A stretch of 64,000 nucleotides of DNA from Polynucleobacter sp. AP-Latsch-80-C2 (lineage in GTDB: Bacteria > Pseudomonadota > Gammaproteobacteria > Burkholderiales > Burkholderiaceae): assembly GCF_018882185.1 (NCBI RefSeq), contig NZ_JACVOY010000003.1, positions 62,001 to 126,000 of the forward strand, read 5' to 3'. Within the stretch, counting starts at the first letter, position 1. Each line of letters opens with the position of its first letter. Below the pieces are notes generated by a model, which was given only the letters and a program-made list of their open reading frames with translations, ran no database searches and was not told the DNA's origin. The translations under genes and the position numbers were made by a program. Shown here one piece after another: positions 56,928 through 64,000 of the stretch.

Positions 56928-57671
56928 ATGACAACGCCCAAAGCCCTAGAACTTGGTATCAATATCGATCACGTTGCCACTTTGCGTAACGCTCGGGGCA
57001 CGGCTTACCCTGACCCATTAAAAGCTGCACGTTTAGCAGAAGAAGCGGGCGCAGATTTAATTACATTACATTTGCGTGAAGATCGCCGTCATATTAAAGA
57101 TGCGGATTTGCTGGCATTACGTCCTTTAATTAAAACGCGCATGAACCTGGAGTGTGCCGTGACTCCAGAGATGATTAAGATCGCTTGCCAAGTAAAACCT
57201 CATGATGTTTGCCTTGTTCCTGAGAAGCGCGAAGAAGTAACTACTGAAGGCGGCTTGGATGTTTTAGGTCACTATGAAGCTGTGAAGCTTGCTATCCAGC
57301 AGTTACAAGAAGCGGGTATTCGGGTATCTTTGTTTATTGATCCCGATGAAAAACAAATCACTGCTGCTAAAGAGCTTGGGGCTAGCGTTATTGAGCTTCA
57401 TACTGGCCGCTACGCTGATGTCAGTGGAAAAGAGCAGGTGCAAGAGTTGGAACGCATCAAAAAGGCAGCTCAGTATGGCGCTAGTATTGGGTTAAGGGTG
57501 AATGCAGGACATGGTCTACATGAGGGTAATGTCATCCCCATTGCAGCCATTGCTGATTTATCTGAACTCAACATAGGGCACGCGATTGTGGCGGAAGCAT
57601 TATTCAAAGGTTGGCAAAAAGCCATATTGGATATGAAGTCTTTGATGGTTCAGGGGCGTAAGCAAGCCTAA
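56928..57671 (+). CDS. pdxJ: pyridoxine 5'-phosphate synthase
   Basis: Condenses 1-deoxyxylulose 5-phosphate with 3-amino-2-oxopropyl phosphate to make pyridoxine phosphate. The 247 residues begin [21 protein letters not shown], and include [37 protein letters not shown] and [13 protein letters not shown]. All match PdxJ. It lies 12 bp after recO and precedes acpS as in other proteobacteria. Confidence 0.97.
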   Translation: MTTPKALELGINIDHVATLRNARGTAYPDPLKAARLAEEAGADLITLHLREDRRHIKDADLLALRPLIKTRMNLECAVTPEMIKIACQVKPHDVCLVPEKREEVTTEGGLDVLGHYEAVKLAIQQLQEAGIRVSLFIDPDEKQITAAKELGASVIELHTGRYADVSGKEQVQELERIKKAAQYGASIGLRVNAGHGLHEGNVIPIAAIADLSELNIGHAIVAEALFKGWQKAILDMKSLMVQGRKQA

Positions 57672-57700
57672 ATTAGAGACCAACGAATTTAAATACAAAC

Positions 57701-58093
57701 ATGATCATCGGTATTGGCACAGACATCTTACAGATTGAGCGCTTACAAGCTGCTTATGATCGTACGCAAGGTCGCATTGCTGAAAAAGTATTAGGCCCCG
57801 ATGAGATGTTGGTATTCAAACATCGACTTGCCAGAAATCATCAGCGCGGCATGGCTTTCTTAGCTACCCGCTTTGCTGCTAAAGAGGCTTTCTCAAAAGC
57901 AATTGGTCTTGGTATGAGAATGCCAATGACCTGGCGTTCATTGCAAACCCTGAATGAGCCCAGCGGTAAGCCATTCACCTCATACCTTGGCGCTCTAGCC
58001 CAGTTTATGCAGGAGAAAAATTGGGAAGCGCAGGTCACTGTCAGCGATGAACAGGATATGGCTATTGCCCATGTCATCGTCGTGCAGAAGTAA
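57701..58093 (+). CDS. acpS: holo-acyl-carrier-protein synthase
   Basis: Transfers phosphopantetheine from CoA to Ser37 of ACP. The 130 residues start [14 protein letters not shown] with the metal-binding Asp8, and contain [12 protein letters not shown] with the second metal ligand Glu. It is the usual partner downstream of pdxJ. Its substrate AcpP is encoded 9 kb away in this window. Confidence 0.96.
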   Translation: MIIGIGTDILQIERLQAAYDRTQGRIAEKVLGPDEMLVFKHRLARNHQRGMAFLATRFAAKEAFSKAIGLGMRMPMTWRSLQTLNEPSGKPFTSYLGALAQFMQEKNWEAQVTVSDEQDMAIAHVIVVQK

Positions 58094-58132
58094 ATCTAAA
58101 AAATAAATAGCCAAAGTAAAAAAGAGGAAGCG

Positions 58133-59209
58133 ATGAGTAAATCCACCATGAACCCAGGCCCAGTAACCTTAGATGTCGTTGGCCAGGAGTTGAATGTAGA
58201 GGATCGTCGGCGTATCTTGCATCCCTTGACTGGCGGAGTCATTTTATTTGGCAGAAATTTTGCGAATCGCAAGCAGTTAACCAAATTAACGGCAGAGATT
58301 AAAAATTTACGACCTAATGTCTTAATTTCTATTGATCACGAAGGTGGTCGAGTGCAGCGCGCCAAGACAGATGGCTTTACGCATCTTCCGGCAATGCGTA
58401 AATTAGGTGAGTTATGGGGCTCTAAAAATAAATCTACTCACGCAGCAGAATCTGCAGCCTTGGCAATGGCCGCTGCCACTGCCTGCGGCTATGTTCTGGC
58501 TACTGAATTACGAGCCTGTGGAGTCGACTTTAGCTTTACTCCGGTGCTGGATTTAGATTTTGGTCGCAGTGGCGTCATTGGCGATCGCTCCTTTAGTCGA
58601 GATCCCCAAATCGTATTTGCTTTGGCAAAGAGCTTAAGTGAAGGCCTACGTATGGCTGATATGGCGAACTGTGGAAAGCACTTTCCGGGTCATGGCTGGG
58701 CTGAGGCAGATTCTCATGTAGCTATTCCCGTGGATGAGCGTTCTTTGGCAGAAATTCTCAATGATGATGCGAAGCCTTATGAATGGCTAGATTTAAGTTT
58801 GGCTTCCGTAATGCCAGCGCATGTGATTTACCCAAAGGTGGATAAAAATCCAGCAGGTTTTTCGAAGATTTGGTTGCATTCCATTTTGCGTCAAGAGTTA
58901 GGCTTTGAGGGAGTGATCTTTAGTGATGACCTATCCATGGAAGGCGCAAGTGTTGCGGGATCAGTAGTCAAAGGTGCCGAGATGGCATTAGATGCGGGCT
59001 GTGATGCGGTGCTTATTTGCAATCGTCCCGACTTAGCCGATCAATTGCTCTCAAAACTGAAGGTTTCAAAAGTAAAGCAAGCAGAGTCAGTAGAGCGTTT
59101 AAATCGCTTGATACCTAAGTCACCAGCGTTGGCTTGGGATGATTTACAAGGCGAGGCGCAGTATCAGCATGCAAAAGGTTTACTGAAGCAATTTAACTTG
59201 ATTTCGTAG
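58133..59209 (+). CDS. nagZ: beta-N-acetylhexosaminidase
   Basis: Cytosolic glycoside hydrolase family 3 enzyme that removes GlcNAc from anhydro-muropeptides in peptidoglycan recycling. The 358 residues have DHEGGRVQR (68-76), KHFPGHGWAEADSH and the nucleophile region FSDDLSMEGA. No signal peptide, as expected. The position after acpS is as in Burkholderia. Muropeptides cut by the MltB of this window could feed this enzyme. Confidence 0.95.
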   Translation: MSKSTMNPGPVTLDVVGQELNVEDRRRILHPLTGGVILFGRNFANRKQLTKLTAEIKNLRPNVLISIDHEGGRVQRAKTDGFTHLPAMRKLGELWGSKNKSTHAAESAALAMAAATACGYVLATELRACGVDFSFTPVLDLDFGRSGVIGDRSFSRDPQIVFALAKSLSEGLRMADMANCGKHFPGHGWAEADSHVAIPVDERSLAEILNDDAKPYEWLDLSLASVMPAHVIYPKVDKNPAGFSKIWLHSILRQELGFEGVIFSDDLSMEGASVAGSVVKGAEMALDAGCDAVLICNRPDLADQLLSKLKVSKVKQAESVERLNRLIPKSPALAWDDLQGEAQYQHAKGLLKQFNLIS

Positions 59210-59246
59210 GCACTGCAGCGCAAGTGCTGCGGCGTCAGTGAGTAAA

Positions 59247-60245
59247 TTATTTTTTACTTACTCGTTGCCATTCAGAAACGACATATTTTTTAATGTCTTC
59301 TCCTTGCGCTCTTGCGCAAATAATTTCATCAACGTTCACGGACTCGTGTAACTTCTGAAGTCGTAGAAAATCCCCTTGCGCAGTGTAATTGGGAAGCCAA
59401 GCACCCCAAAAGAAGCCCATATCCTCGAGTTGAGTAAATGCTAGAGCCGCTGCCTCTTGAGATATAGGGAGGTTCAACATCGTAAAGGCTAGGTTTTGCG
59501 ATTCAAGCTTTGTAAGCTCGGCAGCAATAGCGGATGCAAAGTCTTCACCAATATGCTGCACTTTGATATTGGCCATTTGCGTCGCGGGATTTACGGTTAC
59601 GCTGTATTCTGGCTTGCCGTTTCCCAATGCGCTAGATTCGGCAATCGTTCTATCTACTTTGATTTTCTTGGCTAAATCCCCCACAAAATCCACATGATTT
59701 TTGGGAAGATAAATAGTATTTTTATTTTCTTTCAGGGAGAGATAACAGGATAAGAATGACATTCTGGTATCAGTAAAGTTTTGTAAACCTGCCATTTCTC
59801 GTGAAGGGGCCGCGCCCAATAAAACCCCAGTCTCTTGAGCGCCAAAGGAAATCATTTCATCTTGGCTGTACGGGTGGTTGGTTACACAGTCAGTCCAAAA
59901 TCCTACTAAATCCAATTCCTTGGCAATCTCAATTCTTTTTTGCGCCATGGATTCGGCAATGTGATGGCCGCGAAAGTCAGGATCAACAATCATCTTGCCA
60001 GCTTCAGGAGCTGTATTGCTGGCACTATCGAAAGTCAGTGCGCAATGACCAATCAGATGGCCATCAGGATGTTGTGCAACGACGGAGTGCATCAGTTTGT
60101 CATCGACAATTTTTTGAAGTGCGACTGGGTCGTACATTTCATGAAAGGGATAGCTATCTCCATAGCAGCGCCTGACACAGTCTATGAGATGGGGGATATC
60201 AGCGACTTTAAGAAGTCTAATTTCTGGAGTGATTTCATTGGCCAT
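59247..60245 (-). CDS. GNAT-family acetyltransferase with a second, uncharacterised domain
   Basis: A 332-residue protein. Residues about 8-150 form a GNAT acetyltransferase fold, with the acetyl-CoA-binding signature in IVDPDFRGHHIAESM. Residues about 210-300 look like a second, diverged lobe, ending LEDMGFFWGAWLPNY, a phrase type seen in GNAT-related proteins attached to kinase-like regulators. The substrate is unknown. It lies downstream of efp on the same strand, but a terminator separates them. Confidence 0.75.
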   Translation of the reverse strand: MANEITPEIRLLKVADIPHLIDCVRRCYGDSYPFHEMYDPVALQKIVDDKLMHSVVAQHPDGHLIGHCALTFDSASNTAPEAGKMIVDPDFRGHHIAESMAQKRIEIAKELDLVGFWTDCVTNHPYSQDEMISFGAQETGVLLGAAPSREMAGLQNFTDTRMSFLSCYLSLKENKNTIYLPKNHVDFVGDLAKKIKVDRTIAESSALGNGKPEYSVTVNPATQMANIKVQHIGEDFASAIAAELTKLESQNLAFTMLNLPISQEAAALAFTQLEDMGFFWGAWLPNYTAQGDFLRLQKLHESVNVDEIICARAQGEDIKKYVVSEWQRVSKK

Positions 60246-60274
60246 GGCGATATTATGACCTTGAGAGCGGAAAT

Positions 60275-60296
60275 AAAAAAGCCCGGCGTACCGGGC
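60275..60296 (-). terminator. Rho-independent terminator after efp
   Basis: On the minus strand, GCCCGG and CCGGGC form a stem with a four-base loop (tacg), followed by six T residues. It ends about 30 bases before the GNAT start, so the GNAT gene would need read-through or a promoter overlapping this element. Confidence 0.85.
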
Positions 60297-60316
60297 ATTT
60301 TGGGGTAACTCAGAAA

Positions 60317-60877
60317 TTAGTTAGCGCGACTGCGGTATTCGCCAGTGCGGGTATCAATTTCGATTTTATCGCCAGTGTTGCAAAAGAGGGGAACTTGCAA
60401 CTCATAGCCAGTAGCTAGCTTAGCGTTCTTCAATACTTTACCTGAGCTGGTATCGCCTTTAACAGCGGGCTCTGTGTAAATGATTTCACGAACCAAGGAG
60501 TTAGGCATTGCTACTGAGAGTGCTTTACCTTCGTAGAACACGACTTCACATGGCATGCTTTCTTCTAAGTAGTTCAATGCATCACCCATGAATTCCGCTT
60601 CCACTTCATACTGGTTGTATTCAGTATCCATAAATACATACATCGGATCAGCGAAATAAGAATAGGTGCAATCTTTCTTATCTAAGATCACCACATCAAA
60701 TTTGTCATCGGCTTTGTAAACACCTTCGTTCGGTGCGCCAGTTAACAAATTCTTAAATTTCATTTTCACAACTGAAGAGTTGCGGCCTGAGCGACTATAT
60801 TCGGCCTTCAAAACGACCATGGCATCAGTGCCGATCATGACTACGTTACCAACGCGGAGTTCTTGTGCTGTTTTCAT
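60317..60877 (-). CDS. efp: elongation factor P
   Basis: Rescues ribosomes stalled on polyproline. The 186 residues have the KOW-like domain I and two OB domains. The loop tip is SRSGRNSS, with arginine exactly at residue 32. This is the residue rhamnosylated by EarP in Pseudomonas and betaproteobacteria; EpmA-type EF-P has lysine there. The adjacent upstream gene is earP, which agrees with this type. Confidence 0.97.
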   Translation of the reverse strand: MKTAQELRVGNVVMIGTDAMVVLKAEYSRSGRNSSVVKMKFKNLLTGAPNEGVYKADDKFDVVILDKKDCTYSYFADPMYVFMDTEYNQYEVEAEFMGDALNYLEESMPCEVVFYEGKALSVAMPNSLVREIIYTEPAVKGDTSSGKVLKNAKLATGYELQVPLFCNTGDKIEIDTRTGEYRSRAN

Positions 60878-60964
60878 CTTGCTATTCCTGGGTGCAGAGC
60901 TGTTTTTCTGCGGTTTTTATCAAAAACAAGATTGTAACCGCCCATAAGCCTTTAATGCTGTGGA

Positions 60965-62035
60965 TCAGCCAACAAACCGCAATAGACGGGCAGCTAAGCC
61001 ACCATCATGCTGTTTTTCCAGCAAGTGGGAGCGCCAGGCTAGGGCATGGCCGCTCCAAGCGTCTAATGAGTCAATCCAGTTACTAGGCATATCCCAGGTC
61101 ATGGCAGCGATGATTTTAAGTCTGAGTTCCTGGCTGGTATTTTCCAAGTAAAGATCTAAAAAGGCCGCTAATTTGACTTCATGTGCCCGATCTTCTTGAG
61201 GGTATATATGCCATATAAATGGCTTACCGGCTAACTGTGCTCTGATAAAAGAATCCTCGCCTCTTACGATATTGAAATCACATTGTGAGAGAACCCAGTC
61301 GTACTCATCTTGGGAAACAAAAGGGATTGAGAGAAGCTGAATATTCTCCGGGAGGGATATTGGTTTGTCTAAAGCAAGATCGAGTAATTCTGCATGGCCA
61401 TGAGCGAGAAGGATGTCAAAGTTTTCATCAAGGGCACCTAAGTCATCTAGCCATTTTTTGAGTGGTGCACCGGGGTAGCAAAAAATACTGACACGTTTAG
61501 CATTAGGACGAAGCATTGACCAGGCCGACTTCAGGTCCTCTGGAATATTCTGAGCGGTGAGCTCTCCAGCCAACGGTATGGGATCAAGCAGGAGGCCACC
61601 CACTTCATCTTGAAAACCAGGAAAGTAGAAATACTTTGGGATGCCATGTGATTGTGGCGATGGTTTGCCATGAAACTCCATAATCCAGGGCTCAGCACTC
61701 AGATACTCTAGGTTGATGATGATGGGCTTTTCAGCGGCAATGAAGAGGCCAGCAAGATAGCGTTCAGGCAGGTCGCAGCCAAAGGCTTCAATGACTACAT
61801 CGGGCGCCTGTACTGGGTGACGTGCGTTGGCATAACTTGCTTCCCATGGCAATAACTCAACTCTTGCCTTAATTGCAGGGTCTACTCCAGAAGCGAGTAA
61901 ATTAAGGGTTGGCAAGTCATCGCAAAAAATGCGGACTTCTTGGCCATGAATGCTTGATAAGCTTCGGGCTAGGCGCCAGCAAATACCAGCATCACCATAG
62001 TTATCTACGATTTGGCAGAAAATATCCCAACGCAT
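60965..62035 (-). CDS. earP: EF-P arginine rhamnosyltransferase
   Basis: Glycosyltransferase (DUF2331) that attaches rhamnose from dTDP-L-rhamnose to Arg32 of EF-P. From the ATG at 62035 it has 356 residues and begins with the family signature [16 protein letters not shown], including the Asp11 and Asp15 of the active site. The C-terminal [23 protein letters not shown] region, seen as RGEDSF and PFIWHIYPQ, contains the nucleotide-sugar site. It lies upstream of efp, 87 bp away. Its start codon overlaps that of divergent uvrC. Confidence 0.95.
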   Translation of the reverse strand: MRWDIFCQIVDNYGDAGICWRLARSLSSIHGQEVRIFCDDLPTLNLLASGVDPAIKARVELLPWEASYANARHPVQAPDVVIEAFGCDLPERYLAGLFIAAEKPIIINLEYLSAEPWIMEFHGKPSPQSHGIPKYFYFPGFQDEVGGLLLDPIPLAGELTAQNIPEDLKSAWSMLRPNAKRVSIFCYPGAPLKKWLDDLGALDENFDILLAHGHAELLDLALDKPISLPENIQLLSIPFVSQDEYDWVLSQCDFNIVRGEDSFIRAQLAGKPFIWHIYPQEDRAHEVKLAAFLDLYLENTSQELRLKIIAAMTWDMPSNWIDSLDAWSGHALAWRSHLLEKQHDGGLAARLLRFVG

Positions 62036-63947
62036 GAGCAATTCGCTTTTTGAAACCCTTCAGCAGGACGTTAAACGGCTACCCGGATTGCCGGGGGTGT
62101 ATCGATTCTTTGATGAAGCGGGACAGATTCTATATGTAGGCAAAGCACGCAATCTCAAAAAGCGGGTGTCTAGTTATTTTCAACGCACTCAGCTCTCACC
62201 GCGCATTGAACTGATGGTGGGCAAAATCGCCCGTTACGAAACTACAGTAACACGGACAGAGACAGAAGCCCTCATTCTTGAAAATAATCTCATCAAAGAA
62301 TTGGCTCCACCATTCAACATCCTATTTAGGGATGATAAGTCCTATCCCTATGTGATGTTAACCGGGCATCAGTTTCCTCGATTGGCATCTTATCGCGGCA
62401 AGGTGGATAAGCGAAATCACTATTTCGGACCCTTTCCAAATTCTTGGGCGGTACGCAATAGTGTCCAGATACTACAAAAGGTATTTCGCTTGAGGACTTG
62501 TGAGGATTCGGTATTTAAAAACCGTAGCCGTCCTTGTTTATTGCATCAAATTCATCGCTGTAGTGCTCCGTGTGTGGGGCGTTTAAGTGTTGAGCAGTAT
62601 GGTCAAGACGTAGCGCAGGCAACGCGTTTCCTGGAAGGTGATCACAGTCGGGTCTTGTCTGAGCTAGAAAAAGAGATGCACGCCCATAGTGAGGCAATGG
62701 AGTTTGAAATGGCTGCTGTCCTGCGTGACCGTATTGCAGATCTTTCCAGTGTTTTACAGCAACAGTCTATGGATACAGTTGCCGAAGGTGAGGGAGATGT
62801 AGACATCATTGCAGTAGCGCAAATGGAGGGCATGGTTTGTGTTAATTTAGCGATGGTACGTGGCGGCCGACACTTGGGTGATCGTGCGTATTTCCCAAAA
62901 GGGCTGCGCTCTAGCTCGGGTGAGTTACCAGCCCCGACAGAAATACTCGAGGCATTTATTGCGCAACATTATTTAGATGATGTAACGGATTATCAGACTA
63001 GCGCTAATCTCATTCCCCCCGTATTGGTTTTAAATCATGCGCTTCAGTCGGCGAGCGATGATGGTGTCACTCTGAGCGAGACTCCACCAGAAGATTTGCA
63101 TGATTTATTGAATGCACAGGCTGGTAAAAAAATTACTTTCTTACATCAGCCCCAGGGGCAGCGCCGTCATTGGCTTGCCATGGCAGAAGGCAATGCTAAG
63201 CTAGCGCTGACCAAGCGTTTAGTTGAGACAGGCGGACAGTTGGCGAGGGCGCGATCATTGGCCGATATTCTTGGATTGGAATTAGAGAGTCTCGAGCAGT
63301 TACGAATCGAATGTTTTGATATTAGCCACACCTCAGGTGAAGCAACGCAAGCATCTTGCGTGGTGTACACAAAAAATGCCATGCAGTCTGGTGAGTATCG
63401 ACGTTTCAATATTAACGACATTACGCCAGGCGATGACTATGCAGCCATGCGTCAAGTATTGCAAAGACGTTATGCAAACTTTCAGGAGTTGCCATTAGAA
63501 AAAATTCCACAAGTCATCTTGATTGATGGTGGAAAAGGCCAGGTGGAAATGGCGCGACAAGTATTTTCAGAATTCGGTATTGATATCGGCTTAATCGTTG
63601 GCGTTGCCAAAGGTGAAGGTCGTAAGGTTGGATTGGAGACATTGATATTTGCCGATGGTCGGCCTCCGCTAGAACTCGGTATTGATAGTGCCGCCTTATT
63701 GCTAGTGGCGCAGATTCGTGACGAAGCGCATCGCTTTGCCATCACTGGTATGCGAGCTAAGCGCGCCAAGGCCAGAACGGTTTCGCGTCTTGAGGAGATT
63801 GAGGGCATTGGAGCCAAGCGTCGACAAAAGTTATTGGCCCGTTTTGGTGGTTTAAAAGGGGTGGCTAATGCCAGTATTGAAGAGATCGCTAGTGTTGAGG
63901 GGGTTTCATTGACCCTGGCAGAGCAAATCTATCGACAGCTCCATTAG
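62034..63947 (+). CDS. uvrC: excinuclease ABC subunit C
   Basis: Makes both incisions around DNA lesions in nucleotide excision repair. The 637 residues hold an N-terminal GIY-YIG domain ([20 protein letters not shown]), a UVR domain ([15 protein letters not shown], about 220-235), the RNase H-like C-terminal nuclease ([16 protein letters not shown]), and helix-hairpin-helix motifs at the end ([17 protein letters not shown]). It starts inside the CATG shared with earP, so its promoter must lie within earP. Confidence 0.97.
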   Translation: MSNSLFETLQQDVKRLPGLPGVYRFFDEAGQILYVGKARNLKKRVSSYFQRTQLSPRIELMVGKIARYETTVTRTETEALILENNLIKELAPPFNILFRDDKSYPYVMLTGHQFPRLASYRGKVDKRNHYFGPFPNSWAVRNSVQILQKVFRLRTCEDSVFKNRSRPCLLHQIHRCSAPCVGRLSVEQYGQDVAQATRFLEGDHSRVLSELEKEMHAHSEAMEFEMAAVLRDRIADLSSVLQQQSMDTVAEGEGDVDIIAVAQMEGMVCVNLAMVRGGRHLGDRAYFPKGLRSSSGELPAPTEILEAFIAQHYLDDVTDYQTSANLIPPVLVLNHALQSASDDGVTLSETPPEDLHDLLNAQAGKKITFLHQPQGQRRHWLAMAEGNAKLALTKRLVETGGQLARARSLADILGLELESLEQLRIECFDISHTSGEATQASCVVYTKNAMQSGEYRRFNINDITPGDDYAAMRQVLQRRYANFQELPLEKIPQVILIDGGKGQVEMARQVFSEFGIDIGLIVGVAKGEGRKVGLETLIFADGRPPLELGIDSAALLLVAQIRDEAHRFAITGMRAKRAKARTVSRLEEIEGIGAKRRQKLLARFGGLKGVANASIEEIASVEGVSLTLAEQIYRQLH

Positions 63948-63981
63948 GCGATATACGCCTTAATTGGTTTATCCTTCACCC

Positions 63982-64000
63982 ATGCCATTCAATCTACCAA
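63982..64000 (+). CDS. pgsA: start of a probable CDP-diacylglycerol-glycerol-3-phosphate 3-phosphatidyltransferase gene (partial)
   Basis: Only six codons are in the window, reading MPFNLP. This matches the usual beginning of PgsA in betaproteobacteria, and pgsA follows uvrC in E. coli and many relatives. The identification rests on that context and on six residues, so it is tentative. Confidence 0.45.

Noticed and set aside
59210..59246. GC-rich inverted repeat between nagZ and the GNAT gene as a terminator
   Set aside because: GCAGC/GCTGC is short and the T-rich stretch begins more than 15 bases later, so it is not a clean terminator.
59801..60308. Two long plus-strand open frames antisense to the GNAT gene
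   Set aside because: They lie wholly or mostly opposite a gene with a clear GNAT signature, and have no family motifs or ribosome-binding sites.
1..64000. tRNA, rRNA, CRISPR, IS or prophage elements
   Set aside because: I looked for them throughout and saw none; the gaps are short and filled by leaders, terminators and promoters.

Overview
The window looks like a stretch of a Burkholderiales (betaproteobacterial) chromosome, most probably Polynucleobacter or a close relative. Three things point there. The gene order is that of the order (aroA-cmk-rpsA-ihfB-lapB-ugd-hldA-hldD, plsX-fabHDG-acpP-fabF, mucD-lepA-lepB-rnc-era-recO-pdxJ-acpS-nagZ, earP-efp). G+C is moderate, in the mid-40s by eye, well below Burkholderia or Ralstonia. 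Coding is very dense, with few gaps above 150 bp and no mobile elements. I identified the family from protein motifs and order only; no search was run.

Layout. 1-11.8 kb: end of aroA, cmk, rpsA, ihfB, lapB, then LPS-core sugar genes (ugd, hldA, hldD), a secreted alpha/beta hydrolase, a ComEA-like HhH protein, cysM and convergent mltB. 11.8-18.1 kb: a fatty-acid oxidation block (deacetylase-like protein, acyl-CoA synthetase, etfB-etfA, acyl-CoA dehydrogenase). 18.1-19.1 kb: two small envelope proteins. 19.3-21.6 kb: rpsP-rimM-trmD-rplS. 21.6-29.3 kb: nudL, a CobD/CbiB-like protein, rsgA, a Ste24-type protease, orn, mog, pmbA and an orphan Tat-exported TRAP binding protein. 29.3-36.6 kb: folA/thyA, ferredoxin and its reductase, a hydroxyacid dehydrogenase, and the molybdenum-cofactor genes moeA-mobA-moaA. 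36.7-43.9 kb: rne with a long structured leader, divergent rluC, a HAD phosphatase, sppA, an RsmI-like methyltransferase and maf. 43.9-50.2 kb: yceD-rpmF and the fatty-acid synthesis cluster. 50.2-59.2 kb: mucD through nagZ. 59.2-64 kb: a GNAT protein, efp, earP, uvrC and the first codons of a probable pgsA.

Almost everything is conserved housekeeping, and I see no phage, IS, CRISPR, tRNA or rRNA. I did not find a convincing new multi-gene system. The best candidate for something undescribed is the roughly 375-nt leader of rne (39275-39650): a consensus TATAAT box followed by at least seven short perfect hairpins, resembling in size and place the autoregulatory rne leader of E. coli. Other points worth a look are the absence of rpoE-rseA-rseB between fabF and mucD, a strong hairpin between rpsP and rimM, earP and uvrC sharing a CATG as their opposed start codons, and the orphan TRAP binding protein.
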